DNA of 64,000 nt from Spirochaetaceae bacterium (GTDB taxonomy: Bacteria; Spirochaetota; Spirochaetia; SZUA-6; DRHE01): NCBI GenBank assembly GCA_020353535.1, contig CP070696.1, forward strand, positions 3,944,104-4,008,103, in the 5' to 3' direction. Of the stretch, positions 1 to 9,255 are shown piece by piece. The notes beneath the pieces are model-generated. The model ran no database searches, was not told where the DNA came from, and worked only from the letters and a program-made list of their open reading frames with translations. Numbering within the stretch: position 1 is the first letter of the stretch; every line of letters begins with the position of its first letter. The position numbers were made by a program, and so were the translations under genes.

Positions 1-1016
1 AAATAACCGATGGTCAGGAGCACCGGCTGGTGCAGGATGTAAAACGGTAGTACAGCCTCGTTGCCATAGTCGATGAAACGCGCGCGGTCGCGCAAGTGCT
101 GCATGGCAAATCCCATAAAGGTCAGGATCCACAACCAGGATCCCAGGTCGTCGTGGGTGTCGCCCATCAGGAAAGCTCCAACCGCGCCAAAGGCGCCGGG
201 CACGCTGAGCTTAAAGATCGCCCACACAAAACCAAGCGTCCCCAGCAGGATGGCCAAAGTCAGCGACAACCACCGGAAACGGCGGATACGCTCCTGCAGC
301 CGTTCGTGGGAGATCAACAGGTAGCCACCGAATATGAACCAGACGTACGAGGCAAGACTCCAGCCGCCGAAATCCTGGCGACCTAGGAGCGTGTCCTCCC
401 CGACGATCTTGAGCAGCACGACAGTCGGCACTGCAATCAGGTAGAATGCACCCGGAAGGGCCAGGAAATTGCCTATCCAATGCAGTACCCGCGAGCCGTA
501 GCGGGTTTTGAACAGCCAGAAGAACGGTAGCAGGAGTAGGCTTACAACAAAGAGCACAAGGAGGTACCACAGGTGCACGCCCATCCAGGCAAAGTTGCCG
601 CCAAACCCATAAAGCCCTTTGAAATACTCGGGTAGGAACTGCCAGAAGGAGCCAACAAACTGGCCGTGGGTGAGGCGCTCCAGATAGATCTGCCAGATGC
701 TGTGGGAAAAAATACCCACCACGAGCGGCACCAGCAGGCGCAGTACGCGGTCCTTGAGGAATTTGCCTATGCTCCGCGAGCCCACTGCATAGAATACGGC
801 GACTCCGCTGATGACAATCATCAACGGCATCATCCACTGCTCGGTGAACTCGAGCAGCAGCCTGAGCCACCCAGAGGTGACAGCGTTCTTGATATGCCAG
901 GGATTGTTGGCATCGAAGAAGCGGCAGGAATGGTAAACAAAGACTACCAGGATGCCCAGCACTCGCAGCCAATCAAGGTAGTGCTTGCGGGGGCTGACGA
1001 CTTCATGTTCTCCCAT
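1..1016 (-). CDS. Acyltransferase family 3 membrane protein (3' end cut by window edge)
   Basis: Integral membrane O-acyltransferase of the OpgC/NodX/OafA superfamily, which transfers acyl or succinyl groups to surface glycans. The frame is open from the ATG at 1016 to base 1 (338 codons) with no stop, so the C-terminus is outside the window. Near the N-terminus the family R-x10-H signature is clear (DWLRVLGILVVFVYHS), followed by about nine hydrophobic segments. The start has a strong AAGGAGG eight bases upstream and a good sigma-70 promoter (1064-1093). It stands alone, diverging from the next gene. The acylated substrate cannot be deduced. Confidence 0.8.
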   Translation of the reverse strand, partial: MGEHEVVSPRKHYLDWLRVLGILVVFVYHSCRFFDANNPWHIKNAVTSGWLRLLLEFTEQWMMPLMIVISGVAVFYAVGSRSIGKFLKDRVLRLLVPLVVGIFSHSIWQIYLERLTHGQFVGSFWQFLPEYFKGLYGFGGNFAWMGVHLWYLLVLFVVSLLLLPFFWLFKTRYGSRVLHWIGNFLALPGAFYLIAVPTVVLLKIVGEDTLLGRQDFGGWSLASYVWFIFGGYLLISHERLQERIRRFRWLSLTLAILLGTLGFVWAIFKLSVPGAFGAVGAFLMGDTHDDLGSWLWILTFMGFAMQHLRDRARFIDYGNEAVLPFYILHQPVLLTIGY

Positions 1017-1063
1017 AGCCACATCCTCCTTGCGGGGCCGTTGTTTTGTTTCGGGACAAATCC

Positions 1064-1093
1064 ATTGTAGCGAGGCGGGAAAGTCGAAGTCAA
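1064..1093 (-). promoter_or_regulatory. Sigma-70-type promoter of the acyltransferase gene
   Basis: Read on the minus strand: TTGACT (1088-1093), an 18-base spacer, and TACAAT (1064-1069). It lies 48 bases upstream of the acyltransferase ATG and precedes its Shine-Dalgarno sequence. Confidence 0.65.
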
Positions 1094-1195
1094 GAATCGC
1101 CCTGAACAGGTATGTAGTCGGGGAACACTGGAAATCGATCATGGACCACGACTTCCAAAGGATGCAGCGGATCCAGTATTATGTAGCTAACACCG

Positions 1196-2032
1196 ATGAA
1201 ACTGCCGGATCGATACAGCTCGGATGTGCAGACGATCGTACGAATGCGTCATCATAATGGCGGGGATTTCTGGGCAACTCCTGACGGTAGAATCGGCAAG
1301 GGAAGCCCCTTTTCCACGCGGGATTGTGTGCTGATGCTCATCGAACTGCAGACACCTCTCTCCGATCCTCTGCTTCGAGGAGCGGCTGAGCTCGCATTTC
1401 AGCTCTGGAGGGAAGATGGCCGCTTCAGAGCCTTCCCACGGGGGACTATCTACCCCTGCCATACGATCGGAACCGCCCGCCTGTTGTGCTATCTGGGACA
1501 TGCCGATGATGACAGAGTGAAACGGACCTTCCAGCACCTATTGGATAGTCAGTATACGGATGGCGGATGGAGGTGCAAGAAATTCAGCTTCGGCAGGGGG
1601 CCGGAAACCGAGTACTCAAATCCAGGACCTACGCTGGAAGCTTTGGACGCGTTCAGGTTTTCAGGAGTTCTGAATCAAGATGCACGTCTGGACAGGGCGG
1701 TGGAGTTCTTGCTCTATCACTGGGAGGTGAAGCGGCCGCTCGGACCTTGCCACTTCGGAATGGGTTCGCTGTTCAATAGAGTCGAGTACCCATTCTTGCG
1801 ATACAATCTCTTCTATTACGTGTATGTTCTATCATTTTATGATCGTGCCTGGAACGATTCTCGCTTCCTAGAGGCGCTCAGGGTATTGGAATCAAAGCTA
1901 AGCGACGGAAAGATAGTTATTGAAAACTGCAACCGTAAACTTCGAGAGTTGGAGTTTTGTCAGAAGGGGGTGACCAGCGACCTGGCCACAAGCCGCTATC
2001 TTGAGATCAAGACCAACTTGGAATCGAAGTAA
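1196..2032 (+). CDS. Terpenoid-cyclase / prenyltransferase-fold protein, function unknown
   Basis: A 278-residue protein with the helical repeats of the terpenoid cyclase and protein prenyltransferase alpha/alpha-toroid fold. Repeat-like pieces are visible: FWATPDGRIGKG near residue 25, a second block near 80 (REDGRFRAFP), and LLDSQYTDGGWRCK near 112-125, the last resembling the squalene-cyclase QW-type motif. No squalene-hopene cyclase DxDD motif is seen, so cyclase activity is not supported. An in-frame stop at 1184 makes 1196 the first possible ATG; its Shine-Dalgarno is poor. No signal peptide. It converges on the PASTA gene. Probably an accessory gene; the function is not assigned. Confidence 0.65.
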   Translation: MKLPDRYSSDVQTIVRMRHHNGGDFWATPDGRIGKGSPFSTRDCVLMLIELQTPLSDPLLRGAAELAFQLWREDGRFRAFPRGTIYPCHTIGTARLLCYLGHADDDRVKRTFQHLLDSQYTDGGWRCKKFSFGRGPETEYSNPGPTLEALDAFRFSGVLNQDARLDRAVEFLLYHWEVKRPLGPCHFGMGSLFNRVEYPFLRYNLFYYVYVLSFYDRAWNDSRFLEALRVLESKLSDGKIVIENCNRKLRELEFCQKGVTSDLATSRYLEIKTNLESK

Positions 2033-2090
2033 GACAGCAGCCCCCCAACCTTCCCACGCCAGCCTGCAGGATCGACCAGCCCACGGTCGC

Positions 2091-3125
2091 TTACCGCCCC
2101 ACACCGGCCTGCTGGCGGATTTCCTCCTGGTCGAAGATATACAGAACCAGCTCGCTGTCCTCCTCCACGATGTAGGGAATGGAGATCGGTCCGCCGGGAT
2201 GCTTCATAGCCAGGATGGTGCTGTTTCCCTCTTCGGAGATGGAATCCAGAGTGATGTCCACCATGATCGGGTAGTCGGGAAGCACGTAATTGAAGACCCC
2301 GAACACCTGACCGCGGGGAATGCGGGTGGGGCGGGTCATAGTCAGCTGCATCACCGAGCCGTAGGGCACCTCGCTTTCCGCCTCCGGCGTCTGTGCCACC
2401 ACCACTCCGGGACGCTCCTCCCCCTCTGCGCGTTTTACAGAGAACATAAAGGGAAAGTTGGCATTAGAGAGCTGTGCGATGGCATCCCGGAAATCCATCT
2501 CCATGAACTCAGGAACCTCGACCAGTTCCCCCCGCGGTCCTCGGCTGACTACCAGCTCCAGCTCGGTGACGCTGTCGATCACCGTGCCTGGGTCGGGTTT
2601 CTGAGCCAGAATCGTACCCGCGGGCTGGGGATCGAAAACGTAGGAAACCGGCTCCTTGATCTTCAGAAGGGCACGATATGAGGCGAAGAGGGTCTGCAGG
2701 TGGATGCGCACATCCTCAAGCTTCTGGCCCACGTAGTCCTCCACCCTGTCGATGACCGGACCCCGGCTGACAGTCAGGGTAATGCGCCGGCCGACACGCA
2801 CGATCGTTCCGGATGCCGGCTTCTGCTCGATAACCATTCCCTTCTCGAAATCCGAGGAGTAGCGGACCTGCAGACGGGGATACAGCTCTTTTTCCTGAAG
2901 CTCTATAAGCGCGGCGATCAGCTCCTTATCTTCCACATTCGGCACCAGCACCTCTTCGGCACCCCTGACCGACAGCCAGAAAGTGACTAGGCCGATCAGG
3001 ACCATGAGCAGGAACATGGCCACGATCAGGATGATCACCACCTTGAAGTTCCGCCGCTCCGGCGGATCCTTCTGATTCGGAAAAACCTTCTCAGTCCATA
3101 ACTGAGCCCAACTGGTGCCGCTCAT
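2091..3125 (-). CDS. Membrane-anchored PASTA-repeat protein
   Basis: A 344-residue protein with a cytoplasmic N-terminus, one membrane helix at about residues 28-52, then an extracytoplasmic region of three PASTA repeats (about 57-125, 126-197 and 200-265). Each ends with the typical VxLTVSRGP-like strand. A further domain of roughly 75 residues with no recognised match follows. PASTA domains bind muropeptides or glycan strands, usually on Ser/Thr kinases or PBPs; here there is no kinase or transpeptidase domain. It starts two bases after the fmt stop and is the last gene of the long minus-strand operon, so it is probably co-transcribed with translation-initiation genes. A cell-wall sensing or anchoring role is an inference. 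Confidence 0.8.
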   Translation of the reverse strand: MSGTSWAQLWTEKVFPNQKDPPERRNFKVVIILIVAMFLLMVLIGLVTFWLSVRGAEEVLVPNVEDKELIAALIELQEKELYPRLQVRYSSDFEKGMVIEQKPASGTIVRVGRRITLTVSRGPVIDRVEDYVGQKLEDVRIHLQTLFASYRALLKIKEPVSYVFDPQPAGTILAQKPDPGTVIDSVTELELVVSRGPRGELVEVPEFMEMDFRDAIAQLSNANFPFMFSVKRAEGEERPGVVVAQTPEAESEVPYGSVMQLTMTRPTRIPRGQVFGVFNYVLPDYPIMVDITLDSISEEGNSTILAMKHPGGPISIPYIVEEDSELVLYIFDQEEIRQQAGVGR

Positions 3126-3127
3126 CT

Positions 3128-4066
3128 CTATTCTCCCAGCTGCGCGCCGATGAAATCTTTCTGTCCGTTGACAAAGGAGCGCCAGTCCAGCGGCTTCTTG
3201 GCTTGAAGCTGCAGGCTGGAAACGTACAGTACGCCCCTTCCGGTGTTCACCAGAATACCATACCGATTGTCGGAGCGAAGCACAAGTCCCTGCTTCTTAT
3301 CGGTGGTATCGAAGGCTTCGGGATACACCCCGCCGGACAAGAGGTTCAGGCGCCGGCCGTTGAAGAAGGTAAAGGCCCGCGGCCAGGGATCGTAGGCCCG
3401 GAGCATGCGCTCGATTATCTCTGCAGCGGCACTCCAGTCGATGCGTCCGTCCTCCTTTTTTACCAGCCTGCAGTAGGTGGCGTCACTCTCGTTCTGCCGA
3501 ATCGGATTGATTCGACTCTGGGCAACATTCTCCAGGACGGCGGAGAGGAGTTCTGCGCCGACCCGGGCGAGGGTGTCGGAGAGCCCACCGGCTGTCTCCC
3601 GACCTCTCAAGGGGACGGTGCGTACTCCCAGGATGTCCCCGGCATCCATCTTCAGGGCCAGCCGCTGCACGGTCACCCCGGTCTCCCTTTCCCCGTTCAG
3701 AATCGCCGCCGCAATGGGCGAAGGTCCCCGGTATTTGGGCAGAAGCGAGGCGTGGAGGTTGACCCCACCCTGAGGAAAGAGATCGAGAAACTCCCTCCTG
3801 AAGATCCTACCGAAGGCGACCACCACCAGCAGATCGGCGCCAAGAGTACGCACCTCTTGGAGAAACGGAGAGTCGAGTGCCTGCGGCTGGAGAACGGTCA
3901 GACCCAAGGCCATGGCCTGCTGTTTCACCGGCGTGGTTGCCGGCTGCTTGCCCCGACCCACCGGTCTGTCGGGATTGGTGAGTACCGCGGCTATCGGAAA
4001 TGTTCTTTGAAGGGCCACCAATGAGGGAACAGCAAGCTCCGGACTGCCGGCGAAGAGGATGCGCAT
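3128..4066 (-). CDS. fmt: Methionyl-tRNA formyltransferase
   Basis: Transfers a formyl group from 10-formyl-THF to initiator Met-tRNA. The N-terminal formyltransferase domain opens with MRILFAGSPELAVPSL and carries the NLHASLLPKYRGPSPI block with its folate-site Asn and His; the C-terminal OB-like tRNA-binding domain follows. The length of 312 residues is normal. I chose the ATG at 4066, which overlaps the def stop as TGATG, over a TTG one codon upstream. The def-fmt pair is a classic functional unit: formylation and deformylation of nascent proteins. Confidence 0.95.
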   Translation of the reverse strand: MRILFAGSPELAVPSLVALQRTFPIAAVLTNPDRPVGRGKQPATTPVKQQAMALGLTVLQPQALDSPFLQEVRTLGADLLVVVAFGRIFRREFLDLFPQGGVNLHASLLPKYRGPSPIAAAILNGERETGVTVQRLALKMDAGDILGVRTVPLRGRETAGGLSDTLARVGAELLSAVLENVAQSRINPIRQNESDATYCRLVKKEDGRIDWSAAAEIIERMLRAYDPWPRAFTFFNGRRLNLLSGGVYPEAFDTTDKKQGLVLRSDNRYGILVNTGRGVLYVSSLQLQAKKPLDWRSFVNGQKDFIGAQLGE

Positions 4067-4557
4067 CAACCGTCGCTGATTACTTTTTCGTAGCGCTTGA
4101 CCAGCCGCTCCCGCTTCTTGGGATCGAGCCGATCGATGAACAGCACTCCGTTGAGGTGGTCCAGTTCGTGCTGGATCACCCGAGCCAGCAGATCGTCGGC
4201 GTCCATGGAAAAGGGCCGGCCCTTGAGATTCCAGGCCTGGACCTTCAACTGCTGAGGGCGCAGGACATCTGCGTTGACTTCGGGGATGCTGAGGCAGCCC
4301 TCCTCGAAAGCACCCTGCTCAAGCGAGGTTTCCACCAACTCCGGGTTGATGAATACCCTGGCGGCGTCGTTGGGGATATGGGTGATGAATAGCCGGATCA
4401 GCTTGCCCACCTGGACCGCGGCCAATCCGATTCCCTTGTTGGCGTACATGGTTTCGAACATCTGCTCGGTCAGGGTTTGGATTTCGCCATCGAACTCGGG
4501 AACCAGGATCGAATGTTTTTTTAACCTTTCATCACCAAGGGTGACTATATTCAACAT
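4066..4557 (-). CDS. def: Peptide deformylase
   Basis: Metalloenzyme that removes the N-formyl group from nascent peptides. All three family motifs are present: GIGLAAVQVG, EEGCLSIP (metal-binding Cys) and HELDHLNG (HExxH). The length of 163 residues is normal. ATG at 4557 with an AGGA eight bases upstream. A 60-base gap separates it from priA. It contains TTGACT followed 17 bases later by a weak TACTGT (minus strand), so an internal promoter is possible but unproven. It overlaps fmt by one base. Confidence 0.96.
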   Translation of the reverse strand: MLNIVTLGDERLKKHSILVPEFDGEIQTLTEQMFETMYANKGIGLAAVQVGKLIRLFITHIPNDAARVFINPELVETSLEQGAFEEGCLSIPEVNADVLRPQQLKVQAWNLKGRPFSMDADDLLARVIQHELDHLNGVLFIDRLDPKKRERLVKRYEKVISDG

Positions 4558-4617
4558 TTGCTATGTCCTGAAATAACAGTACTAAAGCAAAAGGGGAAAG
4601 TCAACGAAAGGGGGCGT

Positions 4618-6573
4618 TTACAGAAGCGACACCGGATCCACATCCACCTCCACGTAGACCCCGGCCGGAACCTGAAAACGCTCCAGACTCCGGCGTACCA
4701 GGGAGTGGAGGCTCTTGAAATGCCTGGAGCGGAAGATCAGATGATTCCGGTGGTTTCCGGCAATAACCGCCAGGGGACACTCCACCGGGCCGAGGACCTC
4801 CACTCCGTTGCCGGCTTGTTCGGGATCCGGGAGACTCTCGGCGAAGGCAGAGGCGGCGGCCCGGGATTTCGCGCCGCTGCGAGCCCTGAACACCAGGCGT
4901 ATCAGACGGGTGAAGGGGGGAAAACCCAGATCTTTTCTGACCTGGAGCTCTTTTTTAAAGAAGGTGTCCAGGTCCGCCCGGGCAGCCAGGTGGATCGTCT
5001 CGTTGTTGGGGAGGTAGGTCTGAACCAGCACCTTGCCGTCGGGATGAAAGCGGCCGGCCCGTCCGGAGACCTGGACGATCAGATCGAAGGTGCGCTCTGC
5101 AGCCCGGAAATCGGGAAGCTGCAGGCCCGTATCCGCAGAGACGATGCCCACCAGCTTCACCCCCGGAAAGTTCAAACCCTTGGCCACCATCTGGGTCCCA
5201 AGCAGGATGTCGATCCTGCCGGCGTAAAACTCGTTCAAGATCTCTTTGAGGCGCAGCTTGTTGCGCACCGAATCGGTGTCCACCCGCCGCACCGTCAAAT
5301 CGGGGAACAGCCGTTGGATCTCCTCCTCGATCCGTTCCGTGCCGAAGCCGGAGTAGCCCACCTCCATGGAGCCGCACTCGGGACAGACGTCGACGGGCTG
5401 GCTGCGGTAGCCGCAGTAGTGACAGACCATGCTGTTCTTCTGCTTGTGAAAGGTGAGGCTGACCGAGCAATTCCTGCACTTCATCTCGAATCCGCAGCTG
5501 TGGCAGTGAAAGAAGTAGCTGAAGCCCCTGCGGTTGAGGAAGAGGATGCTCTGGCGGCCTTCCTCGTGGGTACGGCGAATCTCCCGGATCAGGGATTTCG
5601 ACAGGGGAACGGATTCTCCGTTCAGGTCCTGGATCCGTACCACGGGCATACTCCCGCCGCTTAGGCGTTCGGGCAGGCTGAGTCGCTCGAGCTTGCCAGC
5701 ATGCATGTAGTGATAGGCCTCCAGGGAGGGAGTGGCGCTTCCCATGATCAGAGCCGCCTTGTCCCTGCGGCTGCGATACATGGCGACCTGGCGAGCGTGG
5801 TAGCGCGGAGTGGTTCCGGATTTGTAGGAGCCCTCGTGCTCTTCGTCGACGATGATCAGACCGAGATTCTGCACGGGCGCGAACACGGCACTTCGCGCTC
5901 CGATGACCAGCTTGAGGTCGCCGTCAAGCAGATCCAGCCAGGTTTTCAACCGCTGGGAGGGCGTCAGTCCCGAGTGCAGGACCGCTACCGGCTGATTCAG
6001 AAAGGCCTGGAACACATCCACCACCTGATGAGTGAGGGAGATCTCCGGAACCAGGTAGATCACACCTCTGCCCCTGGCCAGCAGCTCCCGGCTGACCTGC
6101 AGAAAGACTTCGGTTTTCCCCGAACCGGTAACCCCGTGGAGGTAGAACAGACCCCCATCGGCGGCCGTGATGCGCTCGATTGCCTTCCTCTGGTGGGTGG
6201 AGAGGGTGATGTCCTTGGAGATGGCCAGCTCCCCTCCCATCTCCTCCGGCTCCACCCCCCGCCGCCCCCCCGGCAGCATGGCGGACAGCGCCTCCCCCAG
6301 GGAGCAGAGGTACATTTCGGACAGCCATGCGGCCAGCTCCAGCAAGTTCGCGTCGAATAGGGGCCGTTTGTCTACGGGACGCTGGATCTGCTTGATCTCC
6401 GCCACCCCCGGGGGCGGTGCATCGGTCGTGCCTACGACATAGCCTGTGAGCCGGCGGGATCCGAAGGGAACCAGCACCCGGTAGCCGGTTGTGATTTCCT
6501 GCCCCTCCGCAACGGCATAGGTGAATTTCTGATGGATGGGAAGGTTGAAAACAACCTCGATCAGGCGGTTCAT
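4618..6573 (-). CDS. priA: Primosomal protein N' (replication restart helicase)
   Basis: 3'-5' superfamily 2 helicase that reloads the replisome at stalled forks. Visible parts in order: an N-terminal 3'-DNA-binding domain (MNRLIEVVFNLPIHQKFTYA), Walker [11 protein letters not shown], the DEEH box (IIVDEEHEGSYK), a zinc-binding region with eight cysteines in four pairs (CHSC, CRNC, CHYC, CPEC), and the C-terminal helicase lobe. The length of 651 residues is on the short side but normal. An upstream in-frame start would add 15 residues, but the ATG at 6573 overlaps the glycosylase stop as ATGA and begins with the family N-terminus. Confidence 0.95.
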   Translation of the reverse strand: MNRLIEVVFNLPIHQKFTYAVAEGQEITTGYRVLVPFGSRRLTGYVVGTTDAPPPGVAEIKQIQRPVDKRPLFDANLLELAAWLSEMYLCSLGEALSAMLPGGRRGVEPEEMGGELAISKDITLSTHQRKAIERITAADGGLFYLHGVTGSGKTEVFLQVSRELLARGRGVIYLVPEISLTHQVVDVFQAFLNQPVAVLHSGLTPSQRLKTWLDLLDGDLKLVIGARSAVFAPVQNLGLIIVDEEHEGSYKSGTTPRYHARQVAMYRSRRDKAALIMGSATPSLEAYHYMHAGKLERLSLPERLSGGSMPVVRIQDLNGESVPLSKSLIREIRRTHEEGRQSILFLNRRGFSYFFHCHSCGFEMKCRNCSVSLTFHKQKNSMVCHYCGYRSQPVDVCPECGSMEVGYSGFGTERIEEEIQRLFPDLTVRRVDTDSVRNKLRLKEILNEFYAGRIDILLGTQMVAKGLNFPGVKLVGIVSADTGLQLPDFRAAERTFDLIVQVSGRAGRFHPDGKVLVQTYLPNNETIHLAARADLDTFFKKELQVRKDLGFPPFTRLIRLVFRARSGAKSRAAASAFAESLPDPEQAGNGVEVLGPVECPLAVIAGNHRNHLIFRSRHFKSLHSLVRRSLERFQVPAGVYVEVDVDPVSLL

Positions 6574-7268
6574 GCACGCAGAACCGGAAGCGCCTGCAGA
6601 CGCTTCAGATCCTCCCACACCGGCGCCCGTAATTCGGTGTTGCGCAGAACCGCGCTGGGGTGGTAGGTGGCCACTACGGGAATCCCGCGATACTCCAGCT
6701 CCATACTCCGAAGTTGCCCGATGCCCTCGCTACGGCCGCAGAGAATCTGGGTGGCGATGCGCCCCACGGCGAGGATCGCCCTGGGACGGAGAACCGCGAT
6801 CTGCCGTTCCAGGTAGGGCAGGCAGGCGGCCGACTCCTCGGGCAGAGGATCCCGATTTCCCGGCGGCCGGCACTTGACGATGTTGCCGATGAAGCAGTTG
6901 GACCTTCGATCCAGGCCGACGGCCGCAAGCCAGCGATCCAGGTACTGCCCGGCCCGACCCACGAATGGTCTTCCACTGCGATCCTCATCCGCCCCCGGAC
7001 CTTCGCCGATCACAATCACCAGCGGAGCGGTCGCTCCCTCTCCCGGAACGGTGTGGCTGCGCTCCCTGTGCAGGGAGCAGCGCGTACAACCCGCCACCTG
7101 TTCGGCGATGCGCGCTAAAACCTGCTCGGGAGTTGGGGGGCTGGCGGGGTCGTTTACAGCCTCGGAATCGCGACTCAGCGGCGGACGTTCGCGGCGAAAT
7201 CCGTCTTGCAGGTAGTCCTCGGCCAGGTTGAGCAGGTCATAAACTTCAGATTTCTTCATCCCCATCAT
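6570..7268 (-). CDS. Uracil-DNA glycosylase, family 4 (Fe-S)
   Basis: Removes uracil from DNA. The family-4 signature is clear: GEGPGADEDRSGRPFVGRAG near residue 90 and the late motif TYHPSAVLRN. Cysteines in CTRC, near residue 60, and in the CRPPGNRDPLPEESAAC block are placed to hold the [4Fe-4S] cluster. The N-terminal 45 residues (MKKSEVYDLLNLAEDYL) form an extension seen in proteins annotated as related to phage SPO1 DNA polymerase. The start at 7268 has GGAGAGG seven bases upstream and overlaps truA by 23 bases. It sits next to priA, so repair and fork restart are co-transcribed. Confidence 0.92.
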   Translation of the reverse strand: MMGMKKSEVYDLLNLAEDYLQDGFRRERPPLSRDSEAVNDPASPPTPEQVLARIAEQVAGCTRCSLHRERSHTVPGEGATAPLVIVIGEGPGADEDRSGRPFVGRAGQYLDRWLAAVGLDRRSNCFIGNIVKCRPPGNRDPLPEESAACLPYLERQIAVLRPRAILAVGRIATQILCGRSEGIGQLRSMELEYRGIPVVATYHPSAVLRNTELRAPVWEDLKRLQALPVLRA

Positions 7269-8004
7269 ACACCACCCTCTCCAGAAACAGACCCCGGGCC
7301 GGTGCGCTCATCCCGGCACGGGAGCGATCCCGCGCTGCCAGAGCGCCGGCAAGATCGGCCGGACTCAAAGCGTTCCGTTCGTATTCTAAAATCGTACCTA
7401 AAATGCTGCGCACCATCTTCCACACGAAGGAGCTGGCCGCCACTTTGAAGCACAGAAAGGGACCCTCCGGGAAGAAACAGGCCGTGTCCACCCTGCGCAC
7501 CTTCGACTTGCTGAGGTCCCCGGCCGCGGCGAAGGTCGTAAAATCGTGCTCTCCCAGGAATACAGCGGCCAGGGCGTTGAGCCTCCGCAGCTCGGGACGC
7601 CGGCGGATCTTCCAGCAGTATAATCGCAGGTGCGGCGGACCCACACTGCCGGTGTATAGAAAATAGCGATACACCCTCCGCCTGGCATTGTTCTTGGCAT
7701 TGAAGGCAAAGGCCACCTCCCGGCTATCCAAAGCCCGGACGTCCGGCGGAAGGTAGGAGTTCAGGGCGACGTGCCACCGGGAGGGCGTTATGGAGTCCAG
7801 ATCAGTATAGAAGTTGCCCACCTGTCCACTGGCGTGAACGCCTGAGTCGGTCCGTCCCGCTCCCTGTATTCGCACGGGATGGTCGTGCATGCGCCGCAGG
7901 GCCTCCTCGATCTCCCCCTGCACCGTGCGGGCGTTCTTCTGCACCTGCCAACCCGAAAACTCGGTTCCATCATAGGCCAGAGTAACACGAATATTGCGAA
8001 CCAA
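7246..8004 (-). CDS. truA: tRNA pseudouridine(38-40) synthase
   Basis: Makes pseudouridine at positions 38-40 of the tRNA anticodon stem-loop. The catalytic Asp lies in GAGRTDSGVHASG (Asp53), and the N-terminal RVTLAYDGTEFSGWQ block is typical. 252 residues. The start is a TTG at 8004 with a weak AGG, seven bases after the DUF2225 stop; no later start would keep the conserved N-terminus. Essential-gene operon context. Confidence 0.95.
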   Translation of the reverse strand: MVRNIRVTLAYDGTEFSGWQVQKNARTVQGEIEEALRRMHDHPVRIQGAGRTDSGVHASGQVGNFYTDLDSITPSRWHVALNSYLPPDVRALDSREVAFAFNAKNNARRRVYRYFLYTGSVGPPHLRLYCWKIRRRPELRRLNALAAVFLGEHDFTTFAAAGDLSKSKVRRVDTACFFPEGPFLCFKVAASSFVWKMVRSILGTILEYERNALSPADLAGALAARDRSRAGMSAPARGLFLERVVYDGDEEI

Positions 8005-8011
8005 CTTTTGC

Positions 8012-8881
8012 CTAGTCCTGTCCTTGGAGCTGTTTGATCTCTTTGTTCATCTCGTCATACAGCTCCCGTGCTTTGTCCAGGATAGCCGAGGGCTTGCTCT
8101 TGGAAGCTTTCCCGGTTCCGAACAGCTTCGACACGATTCGTTTGGCGTTTTCCAGGCTCTTGATGCGTTTCTCCGTATTCTTTCTCGGACCGTACTTGTA
8201 TTCTAAAAGACCAGCCACGTACAGAAGACCGTCGTAGCCGTAGTTCTTGTCCAGATCCGGACCGAAGTTCACATTGACTTCCAGAGGCTCCTGACCGTTC
8301 TGGGCCATCTCAATGGCCTGCATGTAGAAGAATCGTGCCTTCCGGTAGAACAAACGGGAGAGGTAGTCGTAGTTCTCACTGAAGTCTTTGCGGTGCAGCG
8401 AGTCCAGCAGCCAGGCTGCACGCAGAGCCGAGAGTGCCCTCTTCAGGGTCGGCGAGTAGTGTCTGTCCAGATGATCATAGCACATCATGGCCAGAAAATA
8501 GCTGGCCGCGCCTTCTTTTAGACCTCTGTAGCTGGTAAAATCCAGATCCTTAAACACCAGGGACACACTCTCTACACGTCTGTCGGTCTGTCCCCGCAGC
8601 GCTTCGATGAACTCCTCTTTGATCTCCAGGAAATCCTGCGGATAGACGGCATAGAAGCAGCTGGGGCAGACCAGAACGGCGTACACCAGAGGAAAGAGCT
8701 CACCGTACTTCTTCGATGGCTCGTAGGTACGGTGCAGCTCTTCGGTCAGCTCTCCGGCGATCAGTCGTCCGCCTCCGGATAGCAGATCCTCTTTGTAAAA
8801 GCTGGTTTCGCAGACCGGGCATACGATCGGGTTTTTACTGAAAAAGGTGGTTCTTTTGGCCTCTTGATCTTGATCCGACAT
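8012..8881 (-). CDS. DUF2225 family zinc-ribbon protein
   Basis: A 289-residue protein of the DUF2225 family, common in spirochaetes and Firmicutes; function unknown. The N-terminal half carries CPVC near residue 20 and CPSC near residue 72, consistent with one zinc ribbon. The C-terminal half is helical and TPR-like, ending in a basic tail rich in Lys and Glu. The ATG at 8881 overlaps the acpS stop as TGATG and has AGAGGG upstream; a TTG one codon earlier is less likely. Its fixed position between acpS and truA suggests a housekeeping role, but nothing in the sequence names it. Confidence 0.85.
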   Translation of the reverse strand: MSDQDQEAKRTTFFSKNPIVCPVCETSFYKEDLLSGGGRLIAGELTEELHRTYEPSKKYGELFPLVYAVLVCPSCFYAVYPQDFLEIKEEFIEALRGQTDRRVESVSLVFKDLDFTSYRGLKEGAASYFLAMMCYDHLDRHYSPTLKRALSALRAAWLLDSLHRKDFSENYDYLSRLFYRKARFFYMQAIEMAQNGQEPLEVNVNFGPDLDKNYGYDGLLYVAGLLEYKYGPRKNTEKRIKSLENAKRIVSKLFGTGKASKSKPSAILDKARELYDEMNKEIKQLQGQD

Positions 8882-9255
8882 CAATCCCTCTCTATCACGA
8901 CCACGGCCAGGGCGTTGTCCCGTTCATGGCTCAAAGAGATGAACACGTTTTTACCTCCGAGCCTCTCCAGAGACTCCTGCGCCCGGCCGTACAGATGCAA
9001 CTGAGGTTTACCGAGCTCGTCATTCATCACCGCGATCTCCTTCAATGATAAGCCATGCAGCCCCGTACCCAGAGCTTTGCCGAACGCTTCCTTGGCGGCG
9101 AAGCGCGCCGCCAGGCTCAGGATCCCGGCCTCGCCTTTGGGCAGGGCGACCCTCAATTCATCGTCGTGAAAGAAACGCTGGAAAAGCCCCGGGATCTTTT
9201 CCCAGCGCTTCAACCGATATACGTGAACGACATCGATGCCGATTCCCAAAATCAT
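8881..9255 (-). CDS. acpS: Holo-[acyl-carrier-protein] synthase
   Basis: Transfers 4'-phosphopantetheine from CoA to apo-ACP. The family motifs are present: GIGIDVVHVYRL with its metal Asp, then FAAKEAFGKALGTG with the Glu and Lys of the active site. The length of 124 residues is exactly typical. The reading frame is open 46 codons further upstream, but the ATG at 9255 overlaps the cdaR stop (ATGA) and starts with the family consensus, so the extension is rejected. Confidence 0.95.
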   Translation of the reverse strand: MILGIGIDVVHVYRLKRWEKIPGLFQRFFHDDELRVALPKGEAGILSLAARFAAKEAFGKALGTGLHGLSLKEIAVMNDELGKPQLHLYGRAQESLERLGGKNVFISLSHERDNALAVVVIERD

